Part shown: positions 35,135 to 49,246 of the stretch, piece by piece
Layout: every line of letters begins with the position of its first letter
How positions within the stretch are numbered: the stretch's first letter is position 1
From: Struthidea cinerea
Taxonomy: Eukaryota > Chordata > Aves > Passeriformes > Corcoracidae
Assembly (NCBI GenBank): GCA_013397865.1
Contig: VZTI01000930.1
Span: 705,922-769,921 of the forward strand
DNA: 64,000 bases
Reading direction: 5' to 3'
Notes under the pieces: generated by a model
The model's database searches: none
Told to the model about the DNA's origin: nothing
The model's input: the letters and a program-made list of their open reading frames with translations, nothing else
Program-made: the position numbers and the translations under genes

Positions 35135-35455
35135 GAACTTGCCTACAAGGAGGTCACCAGAAAAGCAGAGTCAGGCTCTTCAGGGTGTTGCTTGGCGGGA
35201 GGACAAAAGACAATGGATGTAAGCTGGGACACAAGATTCCAACTGCCTATAAAGAAAAGCCTTTTTGCCCCAAGGACAGTCAGGCATGGCAACAGGTTGC
35301 CCCAGGAGGTGGTACTGGCTCTGTCCTCAGGTGTTTTCCAGACCAGACCAGACTGGGAAAACTCTGAGTAACCTTGCCTGACTTCAACACTGACCTCTTT
35401 TTGAGCAGAGGGCTGGACCAAGATACCTCCTGAGCTATCTTCCAACCTGAATTTG
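35135..35455 (+). mobile_element. CR1 LINE, 3'-terminal fragment (diverged)
   Basis: Landmarks include 'ggacaaaagacaatggatgt', 'caggcatggcaacaggttgc', 'cccaggaggtggtactggct', 'gagggctggaccaagatacc' and 'atcttccaacctgaatttg', a degraded CR1 3' end in plus orientation. It lies about 145 bases from the reverse-oriented CR1 fragment and has more divergence than the copy at 32.5 kb. Confidence 0.75.
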
Positions 35456-38400
35456 TTGTATGAGCCTATAATCTATGACAGAAGTATTCACAATTCATTT
35501 TAAAGGAACACAATAAGGTCAGAATGGTCTAGCTCTACCACTGTTAAACAAAAAAAAATCCAGCCAAAACACCCCATATCTATGTTCTAGAAATACACAC
35601 AATATGACCACAAATAACACTCTGTATGGGAATAAGAAAAAGGGTCTTAAAGTAGAGGTAGGTAAGAGAAAGAGATGGTAAATGCTAATTCTGTAATAAG
35701 TTTTACACCTACAGCAAGAGACAAAATGGCGCAGGAAACAACACTTTTGATAGACTCTATTATCTGGCACACTGCATATGCTGCAGATTACAGATTCTTA
35801 TACTTTTAAGCAAGCTTAGACAAAAAAGCTGTATTACCCACAATATAAAAAATCAGCATCCCATTCTGAGAGAATTAATTTCTTCCCACTTTCAACGTGA
35901 TTAGGTTTGGTTTCCACAATTATAGATCTTGTTGCTCAACAGTTGTTTAACAAGTCAGAAGCAAGAAGTGTGCTCAGACCTCTCCTCATCCAATACCCTG
36001 TCTGGCTTCTCAGACATTTCAGTGGAAGCAGGTGCAAGTCTTTCAAAAGTGAGTTAGAGTGCACTGTGCAGATTTAATAGCTGCTTCCCCAACAGACTAA
36101 AGTGCTCCTGGTGCTCTAAAAAAATAAATGAGAAAACTGAAGTTCTCTATCAATCTCTTGGGCCAATTACACAGATCAGAAATGGAATGATTCAAAGCAT
36201 GATGAACCTGCCTTTTCCATTCTTATCTTGATGGTTTTAGCATGAAAAAAGTTGGTTCTTGCTAAAGGTGGAATCAGCTCAACTACAGCTGACCTAGACA
36301 GCTATATAAAATTACAGACTTCTCCAAGTTTTTTCTGATTAAGAAAAGAAACAGATGATGGAACTTGGTGTCCGGTGCGATCTTGCTTATTTACAGAGTT
36401 AAAGTTCTGCTTTTCTTAGCACAACAAATCACAAGCAAGCAGTAGTTTTCTGTTCCTTAATATTGCCCTTCATCTACCACTCCGTCTAAAAGCTCTCACA
36501 AAGCAGTGTCTGAATTCACACTTCAAGTAGTCATTTACGCAAGGTCATGAGCATTTCGTTCATTTTTCACTTTTGTGCTGCTTTCTCATTTCTTCTAAGA
36601 GTTATTTCAACAAAACCCTTCAGCTACGTGTATTGCTATTTTACTGAGTGACATATCTTTGTTCTGATGCTTCTTAAATGAAAGACAGCAGCGAACCATC
36701 TTCAGTTAACATTGTTACAAATAGAGTGTAAATTATTCTGTCATCCTACATAAGTGTAAAAAATAGTGACCCCAAGCTTCTTCAGTGAATATTTAAAATA
36801 CAACTTTAAGTACTAACAGGTATTAGACAGGTAAAAGACAGGTGCTTTGCCTATTTTCCTGCCTGTCCACTTATCCAACTACTCTCAACTACTGTGACTG
36901 TAGTATCCAAGAATTGCACTAAATGACTGGACCCATCTCTACTTTTTACTCTGAAGGGGCAAGCAGTGAAAACTATGACCACTCTTCTATGACACTTCTG
37001 TTACATGAAATTCTTCCTTTGTTAGCTTTCCAAAGAGATAAATTTATCCCCCAGTGGGATCCTACTCTCACTGTCAACAAATTCAAACACGCCATACAAT
37101 AAAGGAATAGAGGTCCTTTCTAGAGTGACAAGAACTAGCTCACATAATCCTGTGCTGTGCTATGTTAATGCTCTCACATTAATCTTTCTGACAAGTAGAG
37201 GGGAGAGACAGCATATACACTAAGATTATATAGAAAAACATAAAGCTAAAGGTTTCAATTTAAGAATTAAAATGGCAGGGTGATATTTAAGGCATGCATA
37301 CTGTCTTCCATGAAAAAACATTCACAATGCTTGGGGGGAAAAAATATCAAAGCAAAAAGAGAAAGAGAGGGATAAAAGCGAACTTGTTACTTTATAAAAG
37401 CAAATAGCAAGAAATTCAAACTGAAAAAACATTATTTCTTTGCAGTAGCCTCAGAAATGACTGAACACAGAATTCATATCAGATGACCACAAATGAAGGG
37501 AAAAAGTGCAGGGAAAAAGATGAGCATTTGCCACTGCAAAGATGCTCTACTTTCTAATGTTAAAGAACTGAGTATGATGAGCATGCAAGATTAACTTCAA
37601 GGTTAATTTTGTGTATCTTATGTTTTATAATGCCAGAGATCGAATTTCTCCTTTGCACCATGGTCATTTTTCCATTTCTTTTCCTCAGCCTACACTGTTC
37701 TCAAAATAAGACAGTCAGGGTAGGCAGACAACATCTATTTAAACATTTGGCAAAGTTCTGGGACTAAAACCTTGGCTTAAGGCTCTGCCCTTCCCCCTGA
37801 CTTCTAGTGCTGGTTCAACATCAATACTACAAGATTATCACATTCCTACAGCATGCATGGTTTTCTCCAGGAACTGGTTATCACTGCTAGAGATTGTTAA
37901 TTTCTAACCTGAGTGATCTGTTAACACATGGTTGTAGATGGATTTCAGACACCAATTATATGGATGATAAAACACTGGCTTTTCAAAACAAGGCTCAACC
38001 ATTGAGCCCTTTCCACACACAGCTGCCAGACAGCTGTTGATTATTCACAGCAGAAAGCTCAGCATTTCCACTGACAGCCATTCTGAGCCCCATCTATAAA
38101 GTCAAGCCCAGTAGATCAAAACAGACTCAGTTCTTGAGTTTTCTGTGCCAAATGAAGATCCAAAGAAGGGCAAAGAAGGCCATACTTAGAAATGCAGTGC
38201 AATGTACAATCATTTTCTGGTCTGTGAAAGGGATGAACAGGAAAATAGACAGCACTGGGCTCTGCAGGCAAAGACAATTCCCTTTTGCACTGGTGTCATA
38301 TGGAGAAATTGGATTACCACACAATAACAAATTCAATAAACACAGATTATGAGTGTAGGATAGAAAGTAATTTACCACTAGATTAATCCCAGACACTCCT

Positions 38401-41400
38401 CTTACCTAGACTGCATTAAAACAGGAACATCTATCCTTCCACCCTATTGTTCAATGTGTTTCATATTCTTTGCTCCCCCCAGAAAGAACAGCACATGAAT
38501 TTTTTTATTATATTCTATTTACTCTCTACTTGCCTCTCCAAAATAAGTTTCACACACAGCAGATTAAATATATTTGGCAAGAAGGTACCACAGTATTTTT
38601 GACTTGTCTGTATTTTCACTGGGAGATAATGTGGATCTGACTTGAGCTCATGAAGTAGCTACTCTCAGACAAACACACACTGTACACCTTACTTTGCCAG
38701 ATAGGATCTGAGGTCACATCAATACAAGAAAACTCTGGAATATTAGGCCAAATTAAATCTAAAATATTGATCTATGTGTACAGATATTTCTTAGAAATAT
38801 AATGGCCATTCAGTGAAATACACTGAACAGAGATAAGACAGAAGTGTTATATATGTATTGAATTAATAAGATTTAAATAAAAATGATTAGTTCGGTTTAA
38901 CTTTGAAAGGATTGCCTAGTTACCTTGGAGGAAAACCATTTATAGCTCCTCCCATTTCACTCAGCCTTCTCAAACTCATTCTCTTGACATTAAATAAGAA
39001 GAAACTAATGTATAAAACTTAAAATAGAGAAAATGTTTTCCTTATTACCTTAACAATTAGATGACAATATTCACTTTTCAGAGCCATTCCACATTAAACA
39101 GGAATGTATTAAAGCTAAGTAGGTATTTACTCAGCAGCAAAATTTAAGTAAGTTACATATTAAAAGGTCAAGATGAAATTATTTCATACTTGGATACTTA
39201 TCTAACTAACTGGAAGGTAGAATTTGTATTCTGAGGAATCCTGAAGCTCCAGTAGTACAATAAATTAGTTCACTTAGGAAGTAAAATTCCTCAGATAATT
39301 TGTGCAAGGGGAAACAAGTTTTCCCCTAGCCCTTCATTAAAAAAAAAAAAAGATTTCCCGTTACATTAGGCGAAAAACTCCACTACTTATACAGATTTCC
39401 TGCTGCCAGCATGGTTAAGTTCTGCCCTACAACTCAGATTCCCGGAACCTGTAGTTCTCTTAAAGTTAGTTAGGAGTAGGAAGACAGTAATTCTATTAAA
39501 CATAATCAACATTTTCTCAGGTAATATTATGCTGAAATGGTGTGTGGACAGGTACATTCCCTCCAAAAGTTTCTCACCAACCCTATGCTGATACCTAAAA
39601 TTTCTTCATGCCTTACATAAACACATTTTAAAGTGCTAAGAAAAAGCTCACCTCATTACACACTACAATACATTTAAACCACTGTACACGAGGCACATTC
39701 TCATAGAGAAGATGACTCATTCAATAGTTACAAACCCAAAACTTAATTCTGAATCTTACCCAAAGCTTTCTGTATAACAACTCACAGTATATGCTTTGGT
39801 TGCTCCATCTGTTTAAAAAAATAAGATTACGATACGATGGAAAAAATAAATTTAATCTTACTATCCACATTAAAATCAACAAAAGAAAAATTATAAAGAC
39901 ACTGTTGCTATTAATAACTGTGCACAATTAACATATTTCGTGGGACCAGGATCAACAGCACATGACTGAACAGACAAAGAATGTGTCAAAATACTAATGC
40001 ACATGTAATACACCATATGCAGAGACAACTGATATTTTTTGATTCATAATTTTTAAAAATTACTCTGTAATCTTAGCGGTTTTTTTTTTCTGAACCTTTT
40101 TAGCAAGGAATCATTTACAGATAAATGCAAAATGATCCTGATCAAAGCAATACTTGCAATTTAAGACCTATGTAATTATTTCCTTCCTCACATATACATA
40201 TATAAATGATTATTTCCATTTAATAAATGAGAATGCCCTAGGATCACAAAAAGTAAATTAGAAACAGCAGAGTAGCCCATATTTTTTATTTATAATATAA
40301 GGTAATATGATCAGCTTGTGCAGGAATAAACATGTTAAAACATGTATGGTATCATTCCACAATTGGTTGAATGGTTAGTTGCCTTAATCAGCATATACGG
40401 TATTATCTGATTTTTTTTTTAAGGCAATTTTACAATATTTTTTACAGAAACAAAACAAAATGCTTTAACAGCATTTCCTTCTAGTGCAAGCTAGCACAAA
40501 TTTAAATATCTCCCAGCAGGCAACACAGAGCTCTGTTCGATGCTCGTGTATTTCTATTGGCTTCCGTTTGATTAAAGGAAACTGCTTCACTATAGAAGCA
40601 AAGTAGAACAATTCCTTGGAGTATTACAGCACCATGTTCTGTGTGTGTGACCACACAAGGATTTAAAAGAAGAACGATATAGCGCTCTTTTCAGAATATC
40701 AGATTATCTAACTTTGAGTAATGACTATTTAGTGAAGATTTATGTTATTCCCATTTTTTAAAGCTCTATGCATAATTATCATAACAGCTCTCTTTGCAAG
40801 ACAGATTTAGTTTTGAAACTTCGTTTTTCTATCACTGGCACTATTTATACTCTCAGGATGCAGGAGATAAAGTACAAGCATAAAAAGCCAGCCATCAAAC
40901 ATTTAAATAGCTATCGTAAACTTCCATAATTTTGCAGAGGGGGTATTTTAAAAAAAGAGTGAAAATAACACAAATGTTCAGTTCTCTGACCTGCTAAGGA
41001 GGCCTAACCACTCAGGAGTGTTCGCAGTGTACAGGCATGGATCCCACTTTAGGATCCAGAAACTTGGAACTAAGATAAGAATGCATCAGAGTATGAAAAT
41101 AACAAGCTTTTTGTTCCTCTTCATTCTCCGGTGCACACGTCAGATTTTGAATTTAGAAAACCCTAAAAGCACAAAAATTCTATGCATTGTGAGGATATTT
41201 CATTACTCTACTATAGGACAGGAGGGAAAATACTATAGCCAGAAAATCAGTGATACAAAGGTTGCCAAAACTACTAAGAGACTTCACATTCTATAGTACA
41301 GAACAAAATCAAAGCCATAAAATGAAATTCTGTAAATTAAGTGGATAGATTTAAAAAGCCCAACAAAACACCATCTAAGTAAACTGAACTATTTATTTAC

Positions 41401-44400
41401 AGAATAAACCAAAGGCAGCATGTGGTGTAAAGGAAGCAGAGTCATATCTTTGTGAGACTGAAATAGCCTAATGTTTGGGGATTAGGTCTAAAAGATTTCT
41501 GACTGTGGCAACCTAGGAAAAAAAACCTCTTGAAGGTTTATTTTTGTATCACATCTCAAGAATCTAGCACTAGAAAGTGTCAAAGTTGACAATTGAAAAT
41601 TATTTTCCATCTTAAACTTGACAGCATTTACCTTTATAAACAGTGCAATGGAGAACACAGTGCTGTGGGAATTAATGTGAGTCAAGGCTGGAAGATGCTC
41701 AAGAATCTGGCTGTTATAAGATACGAACTTCTTTCATCCTGAGAATTACCTACATGTCCTTCATATATGACAAGGTCACAAAATAAAATATTTCTTTACA
41801 ATATCTTTATCTGTGTAAGGCTTATTTGAAAGAATTAGTTTATCTAGAAATAATAAACAGCAAATTCTGAAGTTCCAGTAAAAATTTAATTTTTAAAAAT
41901 TTTGTGTTACAAACTATTGCTTGCAAGGCTTGGCTGCCTTTATTTAATAAGATCTGCTTACTGTATAAAATGCAGTGAACAGCTTAGCTGAGTAATACGG
42001 CATTTTTGTGGCTATGATTTTAACTAGTTAAGCCACGGAAATAGATGACAGCTACTTTATTTTTAATCTTACTGTTGAAGTAAAGCCGTAAACTTTTTCC
42101 TTCCAGAAATAATCTGCAAAATGATTGCTGTCAACTGATTGCTGGAGGGAAAGTCTGTCAACCACGGAGGGTGGAGACACGAAATACAAGCTCCCTCTTT
42201 CCATGTGTAAATACCTTTCTAAAAAAAATGGGAGCTAAATCTTATATAATCTTTGTAAATTAAAGATCTATTCTGTGTGAACCTTAAAAAAAAAATGTTC
42301 TTTATAGTATCCAGCACTTCTATTCAGGAAAAACTGCATCTGACTAGACTTTGTTATCAAAGAGACATGATGTTATTCAAGTGTTCTGAATGAAACCCTG
42401 TTTCTTTGTTCCTTAAAAAGGAAAGCATATCTTGTAAGAGCTGATTCTGGATTCTGAGGGATATAGTCTGCCCTTTATAAACTTCAAACACAAAATTCAA
42501 ACTCTTAGCAGATTTCTAGGTCTAAAATATATTGGTCCTATACCATTAATTTGCAGAACACCTACCTGTCTTTAGTGAGTGTAATGAAGATCATTAGTAT
42601 CTATAAAGAGTGTTTTTACTTTGTAAACGCTATATAATTGCTAAATTATGACAAGGACAGAAGTAACCCAGTTTATCTTCATCCAGAAACTAAAATGTTA
42701 TGCTTGTATTTGAATTACCTTATTAATTCATGTCTAAACCCCAGTATCTCTACTAACTGATATTTTGCTATTTATCAAAACAATCTCTCTCCCTAATATC
42801 TCCTCAATTTTTTTTTCAGATATCCACTAAGATCCCATTGTAAATAAATACAACCTTGGAACACATATTTCTGTCATCAATTTCTGAAAAAAAAAGTCTA
42901 CCCTTTGCAGTCAATACAGAGTTAAATTCAACACCTTTTTTACCTCTTTAAACAGTTTTTAGGAGGACACAATGTAAGACTTTACTTGCAGAGACTTAAA
43001 TGACACAAAATGGTTGGCTAGCAACTTGGAGAATTATAGTAGGAAAAAATAGTAAATAATTTTCTCCACTGTTCTGCAGGTAATGTGTAACATTTTACTT
43101 AGTAGCTACATCTGCACCTTTTACAACCTCAGTTGAAAAGGATTTGCTCTGCCTTTCCAAGTTAAACAGATGTACAGTGTCAACAGGATGTTTTACAACA
43201 AAAACAACAAAAAAGAAGAAAAAACAAAAGCAATTCTTTTTCTGAAATTCAGATGATGAGCATATGCATGTATATTGATTTTGGAAATAAAAGTAAATGT
43301 TAGAGCTGCATACTTGCACAGGCGCCCATTCACAATTTTTCAATTCCCACCTGTTCACTGCAGCTTAGATGCCAAGAGTCATTTCTCTCCAAATTCTGGA
43401 GGCATCCTGAGAGGCCTTAGCATCACACAGAGAAGCAAAATTCTCCCATTTTTCTGATGGAGCGCCTACAGAATGTGAATTCAGAATCAAGCTGCAAAGA
43501 CTAGAATGCTTCTCAAAATCAGTGTCAAGGTATTAAGTTGAAAATACAGTTAGCTCATCACTGTTCCTAGGACACCACATCCACTTTTCAAGGAGGAAAA
43601 AAAAGAGAGTCATCATTTTCAGTATTTTAAGTGCTATCTTTGCAGTATTCTGTAAATGGAAAGCCATTTGATGAAAAAGTTCATCACTCTTCTGTGTGCA
43701 CACACACAAACAAAATATACCTTTTTGAGCTAAAAGCAAAATATCAGTCGCTTGCTAAACCAACAGAAAATTCCTTCCCTTCAAGCAATATCAAATAAAT
43801 TTTCCTGCAAAAAAACAGCTTAATCCTAGACCGAACTTAAATAATCTGATCTTAAACACAGAGCACTGAGTCTCACCCTAGAAATCTTATGTATTGCTTG
43901 CAATGAGGGTAGTTCAGTCTCTTTTCTCACTGCTGCTGGCAAAGCAGGTGAGTGTGGATAGCAAGAGAAAATATGGAGTACAGAAGCAATTTTTCTCAAA
44001 AAATATTTCTGCTATTTGAAGGAAGCATAAAAAAAGCCCTTGCATTTTTAACATAAGGTACTCAATTGCTTCACCTGAGTGAAAGGCCATTTGGCCTCAC
44101 AAACTTCAGCTATAGAGCAATTAATTCACCTCCATTTTGCAATCAATTTCAAGATTACACATTTCAAATTCCCCATAACTATAACAAGCCCTGAGGTTCA
44201 TTCTCCTTATAAAAACGAGGTGGGAAAATAAATTTAATGCAAAGAAACCGTGATGCCTGTGTGACACATAGAATGGTATCTTCCCTGTGTCAAACACATG
44301 GTATGAGTAATTCAGAGTCATACACTCAAACATAGACAAAAGGACAACTGTCGATTGGTGCATGTGTGTACACACACGTGCCAGTGCTATTAAACCAGAG

Positions 44401-44619
44401 CAAGGAAAGATGGTGAAGGGGTACTTTTGTGTTCATTTTCCTGGCCACACAGCAGTAGTAAAATCATTACTGATGTTACTAAGTATTATTACTAACAATT
44501 ACATTATTACTAATGAAGCATGAAAGTGAGGTGAAATGGAAAGAGGTGGAATTGCTGGGCTCGGAGGATTGTGATCAGTGCCACAAAATTCAGCTGGGAA
44601 CATTGCTAGTTGTGCACTC
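35456..44619. other. Long AT-rich stretch without recognised genes or repeats
   Basis: About 9 kb with no feature I can name. A plus-strand frame at 38134-38352 has an ATG at 38152 that opens a basic segment followed by a short hydrophobic run, but no domain or splice pair supports it. Parts of 40500-40620 and 41930-42170 have the balanced, low-repeat look of conserved non-coding DNA, which cannot be tested from one sequence. Confidence 0.3.
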
Positions 44620-45235
44620 TTGTTGACATTGGGGCCATTTTCCTTAAAGACCAGAATAAAGGGACTGAGGGCACCTTTGGCAAGTTGGCAGAGCATATGA
44701 AATAGGGAATAGTTGTGCTCCATTAAAAGACCTCAACAGGCTGGAGAAATAAAGTTCAGCAAAAGGAAATACACGTTCCTCACCAAGAGAGGAATAACTG
44801 TGTGCACTGGTAAAAGTCTTGGGGACAACCAGGGGGAAAGAATTGGGCATAAAAGGATGGGGGAGGGAGGGGAGGGTTCAGTCCTGCTGGGCAAGAAGTT
44901 GAACATGAGTCAGCAAAGTGCCCATGTAGCAATGAGGGTCAACACTCTCCGTGTCAGGAAAAACAGTCCCAGCAGGCTGAGAGGGATGATCCATCCCCTC
45001 AGCACCAGCAAGATCACATCTGGAATACTGCCTCCTGTTCTGGGCTTCCCAGTACAGAAAGTACATGGACATACTGGTGTACATCCAGTATGTACATCCA
45101 GGACACAGAGAAGATATGGGTCTTGGAGCATCTGTCGTATGAAGAAAGGCAGGAAGACTGAGGTACTTTATCCTGGAGAAGGCTCAGGAGGGATCTTAAT
45201 CAGTATTTATAAATACTTGTTGGAAGGGAGAAGCT
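44620..45235 (+). mobile_element. CR1 LINE fragment, end of ORF2 region
   Basis: CR1 ORF2/3' landmarks appear in order: 'ggcaagttggcagag', 'cctcaacaggctggagaa', 'aacatgagtcagcaaagtgc', 'gtcccagcaggctgagaggg', 'agatcacatctggaatactg', 'tcctgttctgggcttccc', 'cttggagcatctgtcgtatg' and 'ttatcctggagaaggctcag'. The reading frame is broken, so it is a dead copy. The 174-codon frame at 44713-45237 lies in this repeat and is not a host gene. Confidence 0.8.
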
Positions 45236-45284
45236 GATCTTTTTAAAAGTAAATATTATGAGAATGGAAATTCAGAATCCACTC

Positions 45285-45500
45285 TCTCCAGATTTCAGTG
45301 AAGAATTTGACATGGTATCACCCAGCAGTTACTTACTGAGTTGGAAATGTAAGAATAACACAAAAATAAAGTTGATATAAATGTGACAAATGGTAACATA
45401 TTGAATGGACTTCCTTAAAATCATTCTTCACATTCATTATATGTCTGTGAACATGGTGAAAAGCAGAGGTGTTTTGATAAAAACTGGTTACAGGAAGCCC
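45285..45500 (+). mobile_element. Possible second CR1 piece (reverse-transcriptase region)
   Basis: The phrase 'gatttcagtgaagaatttga' followed by 'catggtatcacccagcag' resembles the CR1 reverse-transcriptase segment encoding DFSKAFDTVSHS. A later phrase, 'gataaaaactggttacagga', fits a part lying downstream in CR1. This region normally lies 5' of the sequence at 44620-45235, so the order here is scrambled or this is a separate insertion. Strongly diverged. Confidence 0.4.
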
Positions 45501-48500
45501 TCTTGATACAGGGGAGGTTCTCACTAACTTGCAGAAGAAATTGGAAGAGCATTTGCACAAGCATATTAGAAATGGCAAAACCTTTAGCAACTCTTCAAAA
45601 CCACATGATTACTAATAGCAGAATTTCCATTATTATTTCTGTGATGGTCTCTTATCATTTGAGAGCAACACAAAAAGATAAATCACGCACCCATGTTTAC
45701 CACTAACAGATTAAGCCAACCTGGCATATCTGTAAACGAAACTTGATATTCACCAGTGTCTGACAAAGTATTTTCAAAAGACCACGTGGGGCATTAGCAT
45801 TCTTACTCAAGACTTTGAGCAAACACTTCAGGTACAAGGTTCAGAATTCAGGAGAATCAAGTTAACTAGCCTCTGTATCTTCCTATTTATTCTGTTTTGC
45901 CAGACGGACTAAAAGGTGCTCGCTCTGCTTGTTTGATCCTAGCACAAAAAAGCTGAGGAAGACACATGATCGATGTTTATAATTTATTGAGGGCTACCCA
46001 CCAAGGAAGGAGTTGGTTTTAAATAACAAATCTTGAGAGATTAAAAATTAGTAATCAGAGAATATATTTAGGCTGAAAGTTCAAAGAAAGCTCTAAGCAT
46101 TAGGAGAGAGGTTTTGAAATACCTTTCCAGAAAGAGTAACAGGGCAATGTACTTAAAGGTAGACTGTGATGACTTTATGACTGGAATTAGATAAGATTGT
46201 TGTCTAGCTCAGAAAGGTCTTTTCTTCAGCCCTGAATTACTATGGTGATCAACTACTCCCTGTTCTGCTCCCCTCCTTTCCAAACATCATGTTCACACTA
46301 TTCCCACTGAACTTCAGCTAGGGCTGTGAGAGGACTTCATGCAACTTTTTATCTTTAAGAGAAAAACAATTTTAAAACTTAAACTCCTACCCCTCTAGCT
46401 TAAATGGTTTTATAGAATATTGCATCAAAGCAGATGACTAGAAGCTCTCCTTGAGATCAAAAGATTTAATCAGTAGCTAAACAGAGCAGTGCACTGCAAA
46501 CATAGTGAAAAGAAGTTGCCTCTTTGGGTCTACATTAAATATTTGTCCTCTTTGCCAGTTTGATGGATTCCTGCTTACTATATAAACAGTCAAAGAAGGA
46601 ATTTGATTGTACTCAAAGCATATACACCTCAAACACTGTCACTATTCAGAATCTTGGAATTTAACCTGTCTGTTAGGACCTACAACTATCCCCACCCTTC
46701 ACAACATGGTACTTTTATGTTAATCATTGAACAACCCATTCAGAAATTTTCTATGGCAGTGTGTAAAGCAAAAACAGCTACAGGAAATAGAGAGGGCATA
46801 TTTACATGACTACAGCTACTGGCCAGTTGTCATGTAGTTATTTGTACAGCAGTAAGTGAACATTGAGCAATGCTGCAGACAGCTAACTCTTCTCCATTCA
46901 GCTCCTTTCAAAGCTATGTCCATCAATAAGCAAACATCACTGTGGTTTCCTGACCCAAAGAGTGTGCTCAGCCTGTTGCAAATGTTGAAAAGGTAGGCAG
47001 GTCTGTCATTCACTGAAGTCACCAAGCCCACAATCCCTCCTATCAAACACAAGTCATGACTCTAAGGCCAATAAAGTCTGGTGAGTGTGAACACATTTAC
47101 CCACCTCCCTCTGGCTGACCAAGGTTTTTTTTCATTTTCTTTTAGAAAAGAAGCAAATGATTTTCCAATATAAGTTGATCCAACACTTGACAGCCAAACA
47201 AAGATGTACACTGGACTGAAATTTACTCAGTGGCATATATTGTTCAAACACCAAATCAGAACTTCCATGTTTCACTTATACCTTACAAAGCCAAAGCACT
47301 GGACAGAGCAATGCCAGTTACACAGAAAAAAACTATTTCTATTGTAATGGTATCTTAGAACAATAAATGTTCACCAATTAATAAACTTCGGCTACTTTGT
47401 GGACTGGTGTCCATGACAGCATTTCCAGTTAGAGACAGAAGATCTGGAAAAGAAAACAAATTTTTCTCCTGTTCCAAGTTCAAAGATGAACTCCACTTTT
47501 ATTGACTGTCATTTGGCCTCTACCACCTCTTATTCTGTGACAAACCAAACCTCAATAACTGAATCTCTTTTAATTGGTTGGTTATAGTCTAGACCAAGGC
47601 TTCCACCTTAAATGCCATAAAAATGCTGTATATGTGACTATGATTTAGTGTAACAATGACCTGCAGTCTTGGATTTGACAGAGACTTGATTTCAAAATGT
47701 TTTTCCCCACCTGACTAGTCTCCTTTTAAATTCTTATCTTTTTATTTCTGGCTTGGGTTTATTTTTGTCTCCCTTACTTTGTTGCTGTAGAACAGTGATA
47801 TGAAAACTACTGCATACAGGCTTGCTTTCAAAGTAAGCATATTGAGTGGTTAGCCTGGCTCATATGTTCTTGCTTACCTCACAGATTTCTGTGTTATTAT
47901 TAGTTTCTTCTACTAGCATAGCAGTCTTTTGCCACACACGTACACACGCTTTTACAATAAGCTCACAACTTATGAAACTTGCAAATCACACATGCTGTCA
48001 AAGCACACAAACTCCTTAATTCTCTCATTATGATGCAATGTACAGGATCCATCTATAACACGTAACACCTTTTTAATCAAAAAACAATATTTTTCCGTAA
48101 GTGGAACAAAAGAACTTAATAATATTTTCCATTTACAGTATTGTCAAAAATAGGTTAGGCTACTAAAGCAATTAACCCCAATCTAAATTAGCTCCATTTG
48201 AAATGACAAAACCTCAGTCTACTTTTGCCAGCAACGAAAGCAGTGAAATATATGAAAATTCACTAATGTCACAAAACTAAAGTATGAATAATTTGTACAA
48301 TATGAAACCATTATCTCATCAGACCAAAGCCATCATTTTGTATTTTATGAAGAGATACCTGGCACAGGAATAACACAAACATCTTACTGAACAGTAGGTC
48401 TCCCCAGTTCAGCTCATTTAGCAGGCAAGTGTCAAGAACTATTACAGTATTGCCCTGGAGGCAGTAAGTGAAATTCTTGGAAGTAGCTTATGACATTTTT

Positions 48501-49049
48501 TAAAGCTTTTTTCCAAAGGGTGGAAATAATCAAAGCAGACATCACACAGATTTTAGTTGCTGTAGTTGAGAAAGTCTACATTTTCAATGGAAGTTGTGCT
48601 ATCCCTTGTCCAAGTTTTCCCCATCCTGTACCACAGAAAATACGGGTTTGTACACACTAAAAACAGAAGTTAAAACAGCCTGGTTATTCTCAGTCTTTTC
48701 ACGTGTGGCAAAAATAAGAGGACATATGTGATTCTAAAGCACCATCCTTACACTCAACCACCTCCAATTCTGCAAGAGATTTCAGGCTATAATGTGTAAA
48801 TCATTACTACATGCTCTAACAGTACTTTCTATTTAATCAGGAAAAATCCCCTCTTGAATTACAATAAATAAGTACAGTTTTGTTTTAAATGAAATGATGT
48901 AGTTTATATCTGACCTGAGTTTCAGTCTTTTCCTAGTGGGAAATATAAATTCAGCATTTGGATACATAATCCTACAGCTCTCAGAAGAAGCCGACTCCAC
49001 CGCGAACACTTTACATGATTTATAGCTCTCCTCCAGATTCAGATGACAA
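45501..49049. other. AT-rich stretch upstream of the CpG island
   Basis: No gene or repeat family recognised. A donor-like TGTGAG|GTAAGC occurs on the minus strand near 47878-47889, which could close an extra 5' exon of the sulfotransferase transcript, but no convincing partner acceptor was found. Confidence 0.3.
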
Positions 49050-49204
49050 GTCTCGGCGGAGCAGGTGCAACGGAGTATTTTTTCCTTCCTTCAGACATCA
49101 TTCCCTCGTACGTAAATTAATTAGCAAGTCTTCCTCACTTTCGCGGGGAAGATGATGCTAATGGAATATCAGCGTTTCGTTTCTCACGAGGAGCGGATGA
49201 CCCG

Positions 49205-49246
49205 GCAGAGGGAGGGATGGAGGGAGGGAGGGAGGCAGGGAGGGGG
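49205..49246 (+). promoter_or_regulatory. G-quadruplex-prone GGGA repeat
   Basis: At least six runs of three or more G are separated by one to a few bases (for example ggagggagggagggaggcag). This satisfies the usual pattern for an intramolecular G-quadruplex on the plus strand, at the edge of the CpG island. The stretch is also purine-rich low-complexity DNA. Confidence 0.6.

Noticed and set aside
38134..38352. Frame beginning with a basic segment and a short hydrophobic run
   Set aside because: Resembles a type II membrane anchor only superficially. The hydrophobic run is too short and no exon borders or continuing domain are visible.
44713..45237. 174-codon plus-strand open frame
   Set aside because: It lies within the CR1 fragment at 44620-45235 and uses a frame that does not encode the CR1 protein.
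49015..49028. TATAAAT on the minus strand next to the CpG island
   Set aside because: For a minus-strand gene it lies downstream of the island, and such motifs are frequent in AT-rich DNA.
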